A stretch of 64,000 bases of DNA from Micromonospora sp. U21 (GTDB lineage: Bacteria > Actinomycetota > Actinomycetes > Mycobacteriales > Micromonosporaceae). Shown piece after piece: positions 26,922 to 36,500 of the stretch (within the stretch, counting starts at the first letter, position 1; the number at the start of each line of letters is the position of its first letter). The notes under the pieces are model-generated. The model saw nothing but the letters and a program-made list of their open reading frames with translations, had not been told where the DNA came from and made no database searches. The DNA is taken from positions 372,001 through 436,000 of the forward strand of contig NZ_JAGPYK010000002.1 in the NCBI RefSeq assembly GCF_018070045.1, in the 5' to 3' direction. The position numbers were made by a program, and so were the translations under genes.

Positions 26922-28406
26922 ATGACGCATCTTCCGTTCCACGGTGAGGCCCAGCGGCACCGCATCGAGGAAGAGCTGGTCAACGTGCTTGGTGGGATGC
27001 GTCTGTTGCAGCAGCAGAGCAGCCGCGAACTTGCGGTGGAGCGGCTGCGGGAACGGCTGGGCAACCGGGTGTCCGTCAACGATTTCGCCAATCCCCGTCA
27101 GCAGAGCGTCGAAATCGCGGGCACCTGCCTGGGCGAGTTACCCACGCTCATCAGCGTGGTGGAGCTGATCGATCCGGAAGCGCCGCAACTGACCTCGCTA
27201 CGCCGGCTGCGCCATGAGGTGGACGCGATCGATCTGCTCGCCGAGGAGGACTGGACCGAGCTACGGCCCGCGCTGCTCAGCCAGCGCGTAGACTCGCTCG
27301 GCCGGCTCTATCAGCGGGCCAGCGAGCACAAGCTCTCCACTCCCCCGTCCTGGTGCCTCACCGCCTGGGACGTCTTCGTCTACCTCACGGGCCAGAACTC
27401 CCCGCCCCGCGGGCTGCCACCCAACGTGCTCTTCCTCGTCCTGTTGGAGCACGAGGTGGCGCCCGAGACCGCCACCCAGATCCGGCACCGCAACCGGCGG
27501 GAGGCGAGCCGGCTCGGGCTCACCGCCGACCTGGACCGGTGCCGCGCGACGGTCAACGCCGGGACCGGGCAGCCCGAGCCGTACGTGTACCTGGTGATCC
27601 AGGTCGAGCCCGACCTGGAACCGGGTAGCGACGACCGGTACACGGTGTCGCACTACCGGCAGTGGCACGGCAACGGCACCTGGCACTCGCGGCGATGGGG
27701 CCAGGTCTCCGACGTGGCGCGCGACGACCTGGAGTCGATCGTCGAGCGGATCGTCCGGGACATGGAGGTCGAGTGGTTCGACCGCCGGGCCGAGGTGGCC
27801 GTCGAGCTGGTCCTGCCCGTCAAGCTGCTCAACGAGGACGTGGCCTGGTGGCGGAAGGAGCCGGCCAGCGTCCACCTGGAGCAGAAGGTGCTGGCCATGG
27901 ACTACCCGGTGGTCCTCCGCAGCTGGGACCGGCTGCGCGAGCGGGGCTGGCACCGCGCCTGGCGGCGCCGGTGGGAGCGGCTCCAGGCGGAACCCGGACA
28001 CAGCCGCATCTACCGCAGCCGGCCGGATGGGATCGCGTACCTCACCCGGCTGGAGGCCGAGCTGACCGCCGACGAGCGCTGGTCGACCGTGCTGCTGAGC
28101 GAGGCGCCCTCCGAGGCGCACCCGTTGCGGTTCAAGGAGGTCATGACCGCCCTGCGGGCCGGCCTACCGGTGATCGTGTGGCACCGCACCCGCACTTCGG
28201 ACACCGAGCTCTGGGAGGAGATTCGTGACATGACAGCCGACGGACGTATCGCTCATCTTCCCGTCCATGTCCGACAATCACGACTGGACGCGCTGCGGCT
28301 GGAGCCACTGCACGCGGACCGGCACACTGGCCGGCACCTGGTCGTGCTGTGGGACGACCCGGATCGCACTCCCGAGCTGCACCAGTCCACGGGCAGGACG
28401 GCATGA
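26922..28406 (+). CDS. VMAP protein with N-terminal effector-associated (EAD2-like) domain
   Basis: 494 residues. The first ~105 residues are an all-helical effector-associated-domain-like module (HRIEEELVNVLGGMRLLQQ ... RLRERLGNRVSV ... LRRLRHEVDAID), similar in outline to the C-terminus of the hydrolase at 36501. The rest is a VMAP C-terminal region with the block VELVLPVKLLNEDVAWW, and a final domain with LRAGLPVIVWHR. VMAP (vWA-MoxR-associated protein) is the adaptor of the ternary systems described by Aravind's group, in which EADs recruit effectors. It overlaps the AAA gene by four bases (ATGA). Confidence 0.8.
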   Translation: MTHLPFHGEAQRHRIEEELVNVLGGMRLLQQQSSRELAVERLRERLGNRVSVNDFANPRQQSVEIAGTCLGELPTLISVVELIDPEAPQLTSLRRLRHEVDAIDLLAEEDWTELRPALLSQRVDSLGRLYQRASEHKLSTPPSWCLTAWDVFVYLTGQNSPPRGLPPNVLFLVLLEHEVAPETATQIRHRNRREASRLGLTADLDRCRATVNAGTGQPEPYVYLVIQVEPDLEPGSDDRYTVSHYRQWHGNGTWHSRRWGQVSDVARDDLESIVERIVRDMEVEWFDRRAEVAVELVLPVKLLNEDVAWWRKEPASVHLEQKVLAMDYPVVLRSWDRLRERGWHRAWRRRWERLQAEPGHSRIYRSRPDGIAYLTRLEAELTADERWSTVLLSEAPSEAHPLRFKEVMTALRAGLPVIVWHRTRTSDTELWEEIRDMTADGRIAHLPVHVRQSRLDALRLEPLHADRHTGRHLVVLWDDPDRTPELHQSTGRTA

Positions 28407-29434
28407 GCGAAGAAGCGCCGGGCGGGGCGCCCGACTGGCGGATCTACCGCGGCACCGGTCGGCTGCTCGACCCGGCCGAGTGGCAGAGCAGCTGGCCGGC
28501 TCCGCCGCCCTGGCGTGCCTTCGACGGTGGGCCGGAGGAGCCCCCGCCGCCGCAGGAGGACCCGGAGCTGGCACGGCGGCTCGGCGAGATCGTCGTGGCC
28601 GACCAGGCCGACTCGCACGAGGTCGACGTGGTCAACGCCGCGCTGCGGCTGCGCCGTCCGCTCCTGGTCACCGGCCGACCGGGCTCGGGTCGGTCGAGTC
28701 TGGCCTACCGGGTCGCCCGGGAGCTGCGCCTCGGCCGGGTGCTGCGCTGGCCGGTGACCACGCACGACACCGTGCGCGCCGGCCTCTATCAGTACGACCC
28801 GGTGGGCCGGGTGCACGCTGCGACCCGCGCCGGTCGGGACGGGAACCCCGGCGACGCCGGCCTCGGTGACCACATCAGCCTGGGACCGCTGGGCACCGCC
28901 CTGCTGCCGTACCGGGCACCGCGGGTGCTGCTGATCGACGAGCTGGACCAGAGCGACATCGACCTGCCGCAGCAGCTGCGCAACGTCCTCGACGACGGCG
29001 GGTTCGACATCCCCGAGCTGGTCCGGGCCGCCCGGCACACCCCGGAGGCGACCGTGCACACCGCCGACCCGGGCCGGACGGCCACCGTCCGCGGCGGGCG
29101 GGTCACCTGCCGCGAGTTCCCCCTCGTAGTGATGACCTGCACCGAGGACCGGGTGTTTCCGCCCGCCTTCCTGCGCCACTGCCTGCGGCTGAGGATCAGC
29201 GACCTGGACGAGGCGACGCTACGCCGGGTGGTCGCCGCGCACTTCCCCGACGGCGTCGAGGGCACCGGCGAGATCATCCGCGCCTTCCTCGACCGCCAGG
29301 GGCGCCCCGACGCGCCGACCCTGGACCAACTGCTGGACGCCGTGCACCTGAGCCGTACCGCGGCCCGGCCCGGCGAGTGGGACCGCCTCGGCCGGGCGTT
29401 GTGGCGCGGCGGACCGACGGCGGAACCGGAATGA
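28403..29434 (+). CDS. MoxR-like AAA ATPase of the VMAP system, Walker A Lys replaced by Arg
   Basis: 343 residues. Walker B (RVLLIDELDQ), sensor-1-like (LVVMTCTEDRVFPPAFLRH) and the arginine-finger region are those of the MoxR-like ATPases found with SAV_2336/VMAP proteins. Unusually the P-loop reads TGRPGSGRSSLAY, with Arg where the invariant Lys is expected. This may weaken ATP hydrolysis or mark a regulatory form. ATG 28403 overlaps the VMAP stop, and its own stop overlaps the next start (29431), so the three proteins are made together. The N-terminal 60 residues are Pro/Trp-rich and not assigned. Confidence 0.85.
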   Translation: MSEEAPGGAPDWRIYRGTGRLLDPAEWQSSWPAPPPWRAFDGGPEEPPPPQEDPELARRLGEIVVADQADSHEVDVVNAALRLRRPLLVTGRPGSGRSSLAYRVARELRLGRVLRWPVTTHDTVRAGLYQYDPVGRVHAATRAGRDGNPGDAGLGDHISLGPLGTALLPYRAPRVLLIDELDQSDIDLPQQLRNVLDDGGFDIPELVRAARHTPEATVHTADPGRTATVRGGRVTCREFPLVVMTCTEDRVFPPAFLRHCLRLRISDLDEATLRRVVAAHFPDGVEGTGEIIRAFLDRQGRPDAPTLDQLLDAVHLSRTAARPGEWDRLGRALWRGGPTAEPE

Positions 29435-32400
29435 CCAGCTCCCCGCTCCACCTGGTCGCCCGAGGGGCAGGCGCAACCACCGTGAACGCGCCGGGCGCGC
29501 CCACCGGCGCCGACGCGACGCTCGCCGACGTGCTGCGCCCGTTCCGGCGGCTGGTCTCGGCCAGGGAGCTGCTCGAGTACGACGAGGAGAGCACCGCCGC
29601 CCAGGCCGCCGCCGGCCTGTCCTGGCCGGTGTTCACCCGGGCGCCGCGGGTCCGGTGGGACGCGGTCGTGGTGGTCGACACCTACCCCTCGATGAGCGTG
29701 TGGACCGACCGGGTCGGCACCTTCATCACCCTGCTGCGCCGGCACGTGGCGTTCCACGACATACTCGTGTGCCACCTCGCGACGGACTCTACCGACCCGG
29801 ACGAGGTGGTGCTGCGCGCCTCCGCGGCCGGCCGACCGGTGCCAGCGTCAACGGGCCTGCCCGCGGTCCGCCGACGCCGCATCGTGCTCGTCCTCTCCGA
29901 CGGCGCCGGGCCGGCCTGGCAGGCCGGCGCCGTGCTGCCCCACCTGCACGCCTGGGCCGCTCGGCAGCCCGTGGCGTTGGTCCACCTGCTGCCCCAGCAG
30001 ATGTGGCACCGCGGCGGCATCAGCCCGCAGCGTCTGCGGCTGCGGGCACCGCAGGCCGGGGCGGCGAACGCACGCCTGCAGTGGCGGCACCACGACCCCC
30101 TGCAGGCGCTGGCAGAGGCGGACGATGCAGTGGCCGAGACGGGGGTGCCCGTACCCGTGATGGAGCTGCGCCCCCGGTGGCTCGCCGCCTGGGTGGAGCT
30201 GGTCGCCGGCCGTCACCCGCGCTGGGCGGACCTGCCCGCGGTGCTGGCGAACCCGCGGACCCCCGCGGGGCCGGAGCCGGCCGTGCCCGCGCCGCAGCGC
30301 GGCGAGCCGAGCGCGGCCGGGCGGGTACGCGAGTTCGTCTCCTGGGCCTCGCCCCCCGCGCTGCAGCTGGCCACCTGCCTGGCGACCGCCCCGCTGGACC
30401 CGGCGGCGATCCGGGTGGTTCGGGAGGACCTAGTCCCCGAGTCGAGCCCGCTGCACTTGGCCGAGGTCCTCACCAGCCCCCTGGTACGCCCCGACACCGA
30501 CGCCGGACAGCCCGCGTTCGAGTTCGTCCCCGGCGTACGCGAGGAGCTGCTGGCCATCGGTCGCCGCGTGGACACGCTGCGGGTGTGGCGGGCGCTGTCG
30601 GCGCGGCTCGGCGGCACGCGGCCGGCGCTGGCCGCGTGGGGCACGGTGCTCGACGACCCGGATGGGAGCCCGATCCGGACGATCACCGCGGACAGTGTGG
30701 GGATGCTGCGCATCGAGCGCACGGTGCTGCGGGCACTATCCGGCCGCTATCTGGCCCGGGCGCGCCGGTTGGCCGAGCTGTTGGAGCCGGACACGCCGGG
30801 CGAAGTCGGCGTCACCGACACTCCCGTGGCGGGGGGTCCGAATGTCATCATGTCGATAGGCGAAGATGCCGACGCCCACCGTAGCGTTGCTACTGAAGGA
30901 GCCGGATTGTCGTCGACCCCTGTGGACGCCACCTCCGCCGGCCGGATCCCCGCCGTCTGGGGGAACATCCCGCCGCGGAACCCGAACTTCACCGGCCGGG
31001 CAGAGCTTCTCCAGCTGCTGCACCGGCAGATCAGGGGCGGGACGATCGCCGTGCTGCCGCACGCGTTGCACGGCATGGGCGGGGTCGGCAAGTCGCACCT
31101 CGCCGTGGAGTACGTATACCAGCACCAGAGCGAGTACGACCTGATCTGGTGGATTCCCGCGGAGCGGGCCACCCAGATCGGCGCGTCCCTGGTGGAGCTG
31201 GCCCACCGGATGAACCTGACCGCCGGGACGGACATCGGCAGCGCCCGGGCCGCGGTGCAGGAGGCGTTGCGGCTGGGCAAGCCGTACCCGCACTGGCTGT
31301 TGATCTTCGACAACGCGGAGAGCCCCGAGGCGCTCCTGCCGTACCTGCCGACCAGCGGATCCGGCAACATCATGATCACGTCTCGGAACCCGCAGTGGGC
31401 CCGGGTGGCGCGCACGCTCGAAGTGGACGTCTTCACCCGGGCGGAAAGCATCGAGCTGCTCCAGCGACGGGGGCCGGAGCTCACCCACGAGCACGCCGAC
31501 CAGCTCGCCGAGGCGCTGGGCGACCTCCCGCTGGCCCTGGAGCAGGCGGCGGCCTGGCGGGCCGAGACGGGCATGCCGGCGGCGGAGTACCTGCGGCTGT
31601 TCGAGGAGAAGCGGGTCGAGCTGCTCGAGCAGGCCCCGCCGATGGACTACCAACTGCCGGTGGCGGCGGCCTGGAACGTGTCGCTGGACCGGCTCGTGGT
31701 ATCCAACCCGGCCGCCTTCCGCCTGCTACAGGTCTGCTCCTTCCTAGCGCCCGAGCCGATCCCACGCACCCTGTTCAGCGGGGCGCAGAACGCCGACATC
31801 CACCCCGAGCTGAACCCGGCCCTGCGGGACCCGATGCGCCTGAGCCGGGCCATCCGGGACATCAACCGGTACGCGCTGGCCCGGGTCATCCACCGCACCA
31901 ACTCGATCCAGATGCACCGGCTCATCCAGGCCGTCCTCATCGACCGGATGACCGAGGCGGAGCGGACGGCGATGCGGGCCAGCGCGCACCTGCTACTCGC
32001 CTCCGGCGACCGCAACGACCCGGATACCCCGGCGAACTGGCCCGCCTACGCCGACCTCTACCCGCACGTCATCGTCTCGCGGGCGGTTGAGTCCACCCAG
32101 GGCTGGGTGCACCAGCTGGTCTACAACGAAGCGAAGTACCTCTACTGGTGGGGTGACCTCGACGCCTCGCTGGAGCTGTCCCAGCAGGCGTACCAGACCT
32201 GGCGCGCGCGGCTGGGCGAGGACAACCCGATGACCCTCCGGATCGGGCACTGGCTGGGTTTCATGCTGTTCCGGCTGGGTCGGCAGCGGGAAGCGGCCGA
32301 GCTCAACGCCCGGATTGTCGAGTCGCACCAGCGGACCAGCACGGAGGACACCGAGGAGCTGTTGCGCGCCCTCGGCGCGGTCGCCGCCGACCTGCGGATC

Positions 32401-33429
32401 GCCGGCGACTTCACCGGCGCGCTGGAGCTGGACGAGGACGTCTACCGGCGGCACGTGGCGGCGCTGGGCGAGGATGATCCGAGCACGCTCAACGCCGCGC
32501 ACAACCTGGCGGTGAGCCTGCGGCTGACCGGCAACATGCGGCGGGCCTTCGAGGTGGACAGCGCCACCCACGCCCACCGGGTGCTGCTGTTCGGCGAGGA
32601 CCACGCGCAGACCCTCGAGTCCCACCTGAACCTCATCATCGATCGCCGCGAGCTGGGCGATTACCTGCCAGCCCGGGCCGAGATGCAGAACGTCGTCGAC
32701 CGCCTCCCGCTGGTGTGGGGCTCGGCCCAGACGCAGCGGCTGCTCGCCAAGCGGCGGCTGGCCTCCGCCGTGCGCAAGGCCGGGGACCACGCTGCGGCCC
32801 GCGCCCTGTCCCAGGAGGTACGCGACGGCTTCGCCGAGCGGTACGGCGAACAGCACCCCGACACGCTGCTCGCCGCGTTCGGCCTGGCGGTCGACCTGCG
32901 CGCCACCGGCGACCTGGTGGCCGCTCAGCGGCTCGGCGAGGACATCATCGACAGGTATGGTCGCCTCTTCGACGACGAGCACCCGTACACGGTGGCCGCG
33001 CGCCTGAACGGGGCGATCGTGCACCGGTTGCGCGGGGACGCCCGGCTGGCCCGCGCGGTCAACGAGGAGGGGCTGGCGATCCTCACCCGGCGGCTCGGCC
33101 CGGACCATCCGCTGGTCCTGGCGGCGTCGATCAACCTCGGCAACGACCTGTACGTGCTGGGCGAGCACGCGGCCGCGTTCGAACTGGACACCCGCACGAC
33201 CGGGCGGGCCCGGGAGGTGTTCGGGTCGGAGCACCCGACCACGCTGATCGCCCTCGGCAACCTGGCCATGGATCTCATCGCCCTAAACCGGGGGGCGGAG
33301 GGCGAGGGCCTGCTCGCCGAGAACGCGCCGAAGTTCGAGCGGACGCTGGGTGAGACGCACCCGGCGACCCTGGCGGGCCTCGACCCGACCGTCCGGGGCG
33401 ACTGCGACCTGGACCCGATGCCACTCTGA
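29431..33429 (+). CDS. SAV_2336-like vWA domain fused to NB-ARC NTPase and TPRs (FxSxx-COOH system TPR type)
   Basis: 1332 residues. The N-terminal ~470 residues match SAV_2336-type vWA-like proteins: VVVVDTYPSMSVW in place of the MIDAS DxSxS, RRIVLVLSDGAG, VHLLPQQMWHRGGI. An NB-ARC STAND NTPase follows, introduced by WGNIPPRNPNFTGR, with Walker A HGMGGVGKSHLA (about 545) and Walker B WLLIFDNAE (about 626). The remaining ~480 residues are TPR-like repeats of the pattern LGEDxPxTLxxxxxLAxxLR. The NB-ARC/TPR half is the type named FxSxx-COOH system TPR protein, found next to cyclophane RiPP genes. Fusion of both halves joins the VMAP ternary system with a STAND sensor. Confidence 0.88.
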   Translation: MTSSPLHLVARGAGATTVNAPGAPTGADATLADVLRPFRRLVSARELLEYDEESTAAQAAAGLSWPVFTRAPRVRWDAVVVVDTYPSMSVWTDRVGTFITLLRRHVAFHDILVCHLATDSTDPDEVVLRASAAGRPVPASTGLPAVRRRRIVLVLSDGAGPAWQAGAVLPHLHAWAARQPVALVHLLPQQMWHRGGISPQRLRLRAPQAGAANARLQWRHHDPLQALAEADDAVAETGVPVPVMELRPRWLAAWVELVAGRHPRWADLPAVLANPRTPAGPEPAVPAPQRGEPSAAGRVREFVSWASPPALQLATCLATAPLDPAAIRVVREDLVPESSPLHLAEVLTSPLVRPDTDAGQPAFEFVPGVREELLAIGRRVDTLRVWRALSARLGGTRPALAAWGTVLDDPDGSPIRTITADSVGMLRIERTVLRALSGRYLARARRLAELLEPDTPGEVGVTDTPVAGGPNVIMSIGEDADAHRSVATEGAGLSSTPVDATSAGRIPAVWGNIPPRNPNFTGRAELLQLLHRQIRGGTIAVLPHALHGMGGVGKSHLAVEYVYQHQSEYDLIWWIPAERATQIGASLVELAHRMNLTAGTDIGSARAAVQEALRLGKPYPHWLLIFDNAESPEALLPYLPTSGSGNIMITSRNPQWARVARTLEVDVFTRAESIELLQRRGPELTHEHADQLAEALGDLPLALEQAAAWRAETGMPAAEYLRLFEEKRVELLEQAPPMDYQLPVAAAWNVSLDRLVVSNPAAFRLLQVCSFLAPEPIPRTLFSGAQNADIHPELNPALRDPMRLSRAIRDINRYALARVIHRTNSIQMHRLIQAVLIDRMTEAERTAMRASAHLLLASGDRNDPDTPANWPAYADLYPHVIVSRAVESTQGWVHQLVYNEAKYLYWWGDLDASLELSQQAYQTWRARLGEDNPMTLRIGHWLGFMLFRLGRQREAAELNARIVESHQRTSTEDTEELLRALGAVAADLRIAGDFTGALELDEDVYRRHVAALGEDDPSTLNAAHNLAVSLRLTGNMRRAFEVDSATHAHRVLLFGEDHAQTLESHLNLIIDRRELGDYLPARAEMQNVVDRLPLVWGSAQTQRLLAKRRLASAVRKAGDHAAARALSQEVRDGFAERYGEQHPDTLLAAFGLAVDLRATGDLVAAQRLGEDIIDRYGRLFDDEHPYTVAARLNGAIVHRLRGDARLARAVNEEGLAILTRRLGPDHPLVLAASINLGNDLYVLGEHAAAFELDTRTTGRAREVFGSEHPTTLIALGNLAMDLIALNRGAEGEGLLAENAPKFERTLGETHPATLAGLDPTVRGDCDLDPMPL

Positions 33430-33548
33430 CTCGGATCCGCGGATAGGACTACCACACCGCGCGGAATGAACGAACGGATCCCTTGCCAGCAGGGACAATT
33501 GGGGTTGTCGAGACACCAATCGGTTGCTGCGGGAGGGACACCCGTTCG

Positions 33549-34257
33549 GTGAAGAACATACCTGGTTTGGCAGGTCGTGTCCGCGTTGGCGCACCGGAGG
33601 CGTCGCTGACGCCGGCCTCAGGTGTGGTTGCGGTAGCCGAGCTGGTCGGCCGGCTGGGCGTTACCGCCGCGTTGGATGACGCGGTCGGGTCGATCAAACT
33701 GCGGGATCGGGGTCTGTCCGCGGGTGAGTTCCTGGTCGCGGTGGCGCAGGCGCAGATGTGCGGCGCGCAGTTCTGGATCGGGTTGGACCACCGCCGTGCC
33801 GATACGGCGGGCGAGGCGTTGTCCGCGGTGCCCACGCGGCCTCGACCACTGGGGTCGAGCTAGCGCAGCGGTTCGGCGCGCGCAGTTGGCCGGGATCGAG
33901 GAAGGCATCGGGGACATCGCCTGTCGGGTTATCGGTTTACTGCCGGCCGTCCGGCGAAGCGTGCTGCGCACCGGTGGGGCCACCATCGACTTGGACGGCA
34001 CCGACGTCGAGGTGTACGGGGCCAAGAAGGACGGGATCGCCTACAGCTACAAGGGCGCCCGGGCCGGGCGCCCGCACGTGGCCACGTGGGCGGAGGCCGG
34101 GGTGGTGACCGCCGGGGACCTGCTCGCAGGCGATGAAGACCCTCGCCCGGGCGCGGGGTCGCTGATCGAATGCAGCGTGGCCACCCTCAGGGCCGCCGGC
34201 GTCGCCGTCCGGCCGAAGATCCGCGGCGATGTGGGCTACTTCGCCATCCGGGTCTGA
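33549..34257 (+). pseudogene. IS1380-family transposase remnant
   Basis: Two frames together give the N-terminal half of an IS1380 transposase: ASLTPASGVVAVAELVGRL and FLVAVAQAQMCGAQFW up to about 33850, then after a shift IDLDGTDVEVYGAKKDGI (first catalytic Asp), RPHVATWAEAGVV and DLLAGDEDPRPG to 34257. The catalytic C-terminal half is absent. It separates the VMAP operon from the HExxH gene and may have removed something between them. Confidence 0.75.
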
Positions 34258-34309
34258 CCCGCCGTGGCGGTCTGGCCCTGGTCGGGGCCGACCGCCACGG
34301 GCTCGGCGA

Positions 34310-36151
34310 CTACGCCCGGGTCGGGTGAGGGCCGATCCATGCGGCCAGCGCCAGCGGGTTGACCGGCGACCCGTCGGCGACCTGCCGGTACACGGCCCGG
34401 ACCAGCTCGGGCCGGTCCCGCAACGCGTCGGCGGCCGGGCCGGGGGCGACGGCCGCGGTGGTGAGGCCGAGACCGGCCCAGGCCCCCGGCGAGGCGGGGT
34501 CCGAGGCCAGCTCCGCCAGGTACAGGGCGTGCGCCTGCGCCAGGTCACCGGCCGCCTGGGCGAGATCGGCCTGGGTGGCTCCGGAGACCTGCTGGTCGAC
34601 GCTCTGCGGCTCCTTGCCCAGCCGTTCGAACCCGTCCGGGTCGGTGATCCGCCACAGCTGTAGCACCGCCCTGATGTCGAGCCGGCGGGCGTCGGGGTCC
34701 GCCGCCACCGGAGGCTCCGGCTCGTCAACGTCGGGCCGTTGCGTGCCGGCGCGCCAAGCCGCGGCCAACGTGTCGACGAGCGCGGGGGCGGGAAGCCGGT
34801 GGTGCAGTCGCCATCGGGCGCGATGGTCGGCCACTGCGGCGTCCGCCGCGGTGAGCAGCTCCGGCGGGACCGGCTCGTCCCACCAAGACCGGGCGGTGGC
34901 GAGCAGGCCGGCCACCAGGTGCTGGCCGACCTCGGTCAGCTCCGGCAGGGTCCGCATCATCTCCAGGGTCAGGCAGACCTGCTGCCGCCAGCGGGCGAAC
35001 TCGAAGTGCGCCACGCCCGCGGCGGCACCGGTCGCCGCGCCCCGGTACGCCCGCCAGAACTCGGTGATCCCGACGAAGGCGTACACGCCCTGGATGAGGC
35101 CGCCGAGCGGGCGGGGGTCGTCGCGCCACGGCGCGTACAGCCGGCCGGCCGGTTCGGCTCGCAGCAAAGGCGTCAGGTGCAGCAGGCCGCCCAGCTTGAT
35201 GTGCTGAAACTCGTGCACGAGGGTTACCGCCAGCTCGGGAGCGTCCTCCGGCTCGGAGACGATCATGCTGCCGAACGCATCGCCGGCCGAGGCGCTCATG
35301 GTGCGGAAGCGTTCCGCCGGCCGCTGCGGCACCACCGAGAACAGCCCACGCGCGATCGGTGCGGCCAGCTGCGGGCAGACCCGGACGAGCAGCGCCCACG
35401 CCTGGGTCAGCAGCACCCGCCACCGATCGAGGGCAGCGACCGTGTCGAGATCCGGCGGCGTCGGTGTGCGCAGGTTCCGGTACGGGTCGAGGAAGTCCAG
35501 GGTCACCGCGAGGGTCTGCCCGCCGGCCTCGGCACGGACGGCCGGCAGGGCGAACCAGCCCTCGGTGCCGGCACCCGCCGCGTCGAACCGCACCCGGGCC
35601 CCGGCCACGGTCAGGGTCGCCGCCCCGGCGGCGCCGTACATCTCGGCCACGTCCCACCGCTGCCCGGTCGGCACGCTGGCCCCGCCCAGGGTCGGCAGAG
35701 CCACGAAACCGTCGCGGACCGGCACCCGCATCGTGAAGTCCAGACCGGCACGGACCGCCGCCACCGCCGCGAGTGCGTGCAGGTAGCCGAGGTCCACCCA
35801 CAGCGGGCCCTCCGCGGTGACGGTCGAGCCGCGCAGCCGGCGCAGCACGTAGCCGGCCCAGGTGCCCACTTGCGGGTGCAGGATCAGCCGGTCCACCTCG
35901 GCGCCGGCCCGGCCCTGGGCGGCCACCAGCAGGGCCCAGGCATCCGCCACCGGCGGTAGTGGACCCACGGAGTCCGGAACCGCCGCCACCGCGTCGAGCA
36001 CGGCGCGCAACTGGACCAGACGCCAGCTGTGCTCGGCGGCGAGCAGTTCCCCGATCGTCCCGGCGTCACCACCGCCTGCCGCGAGGGCCCCGAAACAACG
36101 GCGGTCGAGCCGGTGCCGGACCGGTCCGTCCGCCAGCTCCGCAACGGTCAT
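34310..36151 (-). CDS. HExxH-motif peptide-modifying enzyme (aKG-dependent beta-hydroxylase type)
   Basis: 613 residues. The central motif TLVHEFQHIKLGG (H313, E314, H317) and the surrounding LFSVVPQ ... FRTMSASAGDAFGSM ... LLRAEPAGRLYAPWRDDPRP layout are those of the mod_HExxH family. This domain is fused to or encoded beside FxsB radical SAM maturases, and some members are alpha-ketoglutarate-dependent peptide beta-hydroxylases rather than proteases. The C-terminal third is helical. ATG 36151 has GGGAGGAA directly upstream. The gene follows the small precursor-like gene by 25 bases on the same strand, so the two are probably one operon. Confidence 0.8.
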   Translation of the reverse strand: MTVAELADGPVRHRLDRRCFGALAAGGGDAGTIGELLAAEHSWRLVQLRAVLDAVAAVPDSVGPLPPVADAWALLVAAQGRAGAEVDRLILHPQVGTWAGYVLRRLRGSTVTAEGPLWVDLGYLHALAAVAAVRAGLDFTMRVPVRDGFVALPTLGGASVPTGQRWDVAEMYGAAGAATLTVAGARVRFDAAGAGTEGWFALPAVRAEAGGQTLAVTLDFLDPYRNLRTPTPPDLDTVAALDRWRVLLTQAWALLVRVCPQLAAPIARGLFSVVPQRPAERFRTMSASAGDAFGSMIVSEPEDAPELAVTLVHEFQHIKLGGLLHLTPLLRAEPAGRLYAPWRDDPRPLGGLIQGVYAFVGITEFWRAYRGAATGAAAGVAHFEFARWRQQVCLTLEMMRTLPELTEVGQHLVAGLLATARSWWDEPVPPELLTAADAAVADHRARWRLHHRLPAPALVDTLAAAWRAGTQRPDVDEPEPPVAADPDARRLDIRAVLQLWRITDPDGFERLGKEPQSVDQQVSGATQADLAQAAGDLAQAHALYLAELASDPASPGAWAGLGLTTAAVAPGPAADALRDRPELVRAVYRQVADGSPVNPLALAAWIGPHPTRA

Positions 36152-36176
36152 CGTTCCTCCCAAGAAGCGGGCGGTA

Positions 36177-36356
36177 TCAGTCGAGTCGCTGCGGATTGTA
36201 GCCACTGGTGATGCTCTCGGGATCGTCGACGCGGCGCAACAGACGACTCATGACAGGACCGAGAATCTCCTGGTCAAGGTCGAGAAGCCGGTCGAGCGAG
36301 AGACCTGCGAGGTCGACCAGCTCGGAGTCAACGTCGAGAGCGTACGGTTGAGTCAC
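36177..36356 (-). CDS. FxSxx-like RiPP precursor peptide
   Basis: A 59-residue peptide read from GTG 36356 to TGA 36177. Its first 45 residues carry the leader signature of FxSxx-COOH precursors: SELVDLAGLSLDRLLDLDQ, then ILGPVMSRLLRRVDDPES. The C-terminus, SGYNPQRLD, lacks the usual terminal FxSxx and has a Tyr-Asn-Pro-Gln segment instead. It lies 25 bases upstream of the HExxH enzyme gene on the same strand, where a substrate is expected. No clear SD precedes the GTG, so translation may be leaderless. Being short and GTG-initiated it is easy to miss. The leader match is seen; the role as substrate is inferred. Confidence 0.72.
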   Translation of the reverse strand: MTQPYALDVDSELVDLAGLSLDRLLDLDQEILGPVMSRLLRRVDDPESITSGYNPQRLD

Positions 36357-36500
36357 GGGGAACCATTATGTCGTCCGGCGACCCCCGGCACCGGCACAGG
36401 GTGCACAAGTTCTGTCACAAATGCGTCTCGCGCGTCAGTGGCGAGCCGGGCTCCGGTCTGCCGTTGTCCACACATGGCATCGCCTTGTTAGCGTGGCGGC
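36357..36500. promoter_or_regulatory. Divergent promoter region of precursor and hydrolase genes
   Basis: 144 bases between the divergent GTG starts of the precursor-like peptide and the EAD2 hydrolase. Both transcripts must start here, so the peptide/HExxH pair and the hydrolase may be co-regulated. No certain -35/-10 pair can be assigned. Confidence 0.5.
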
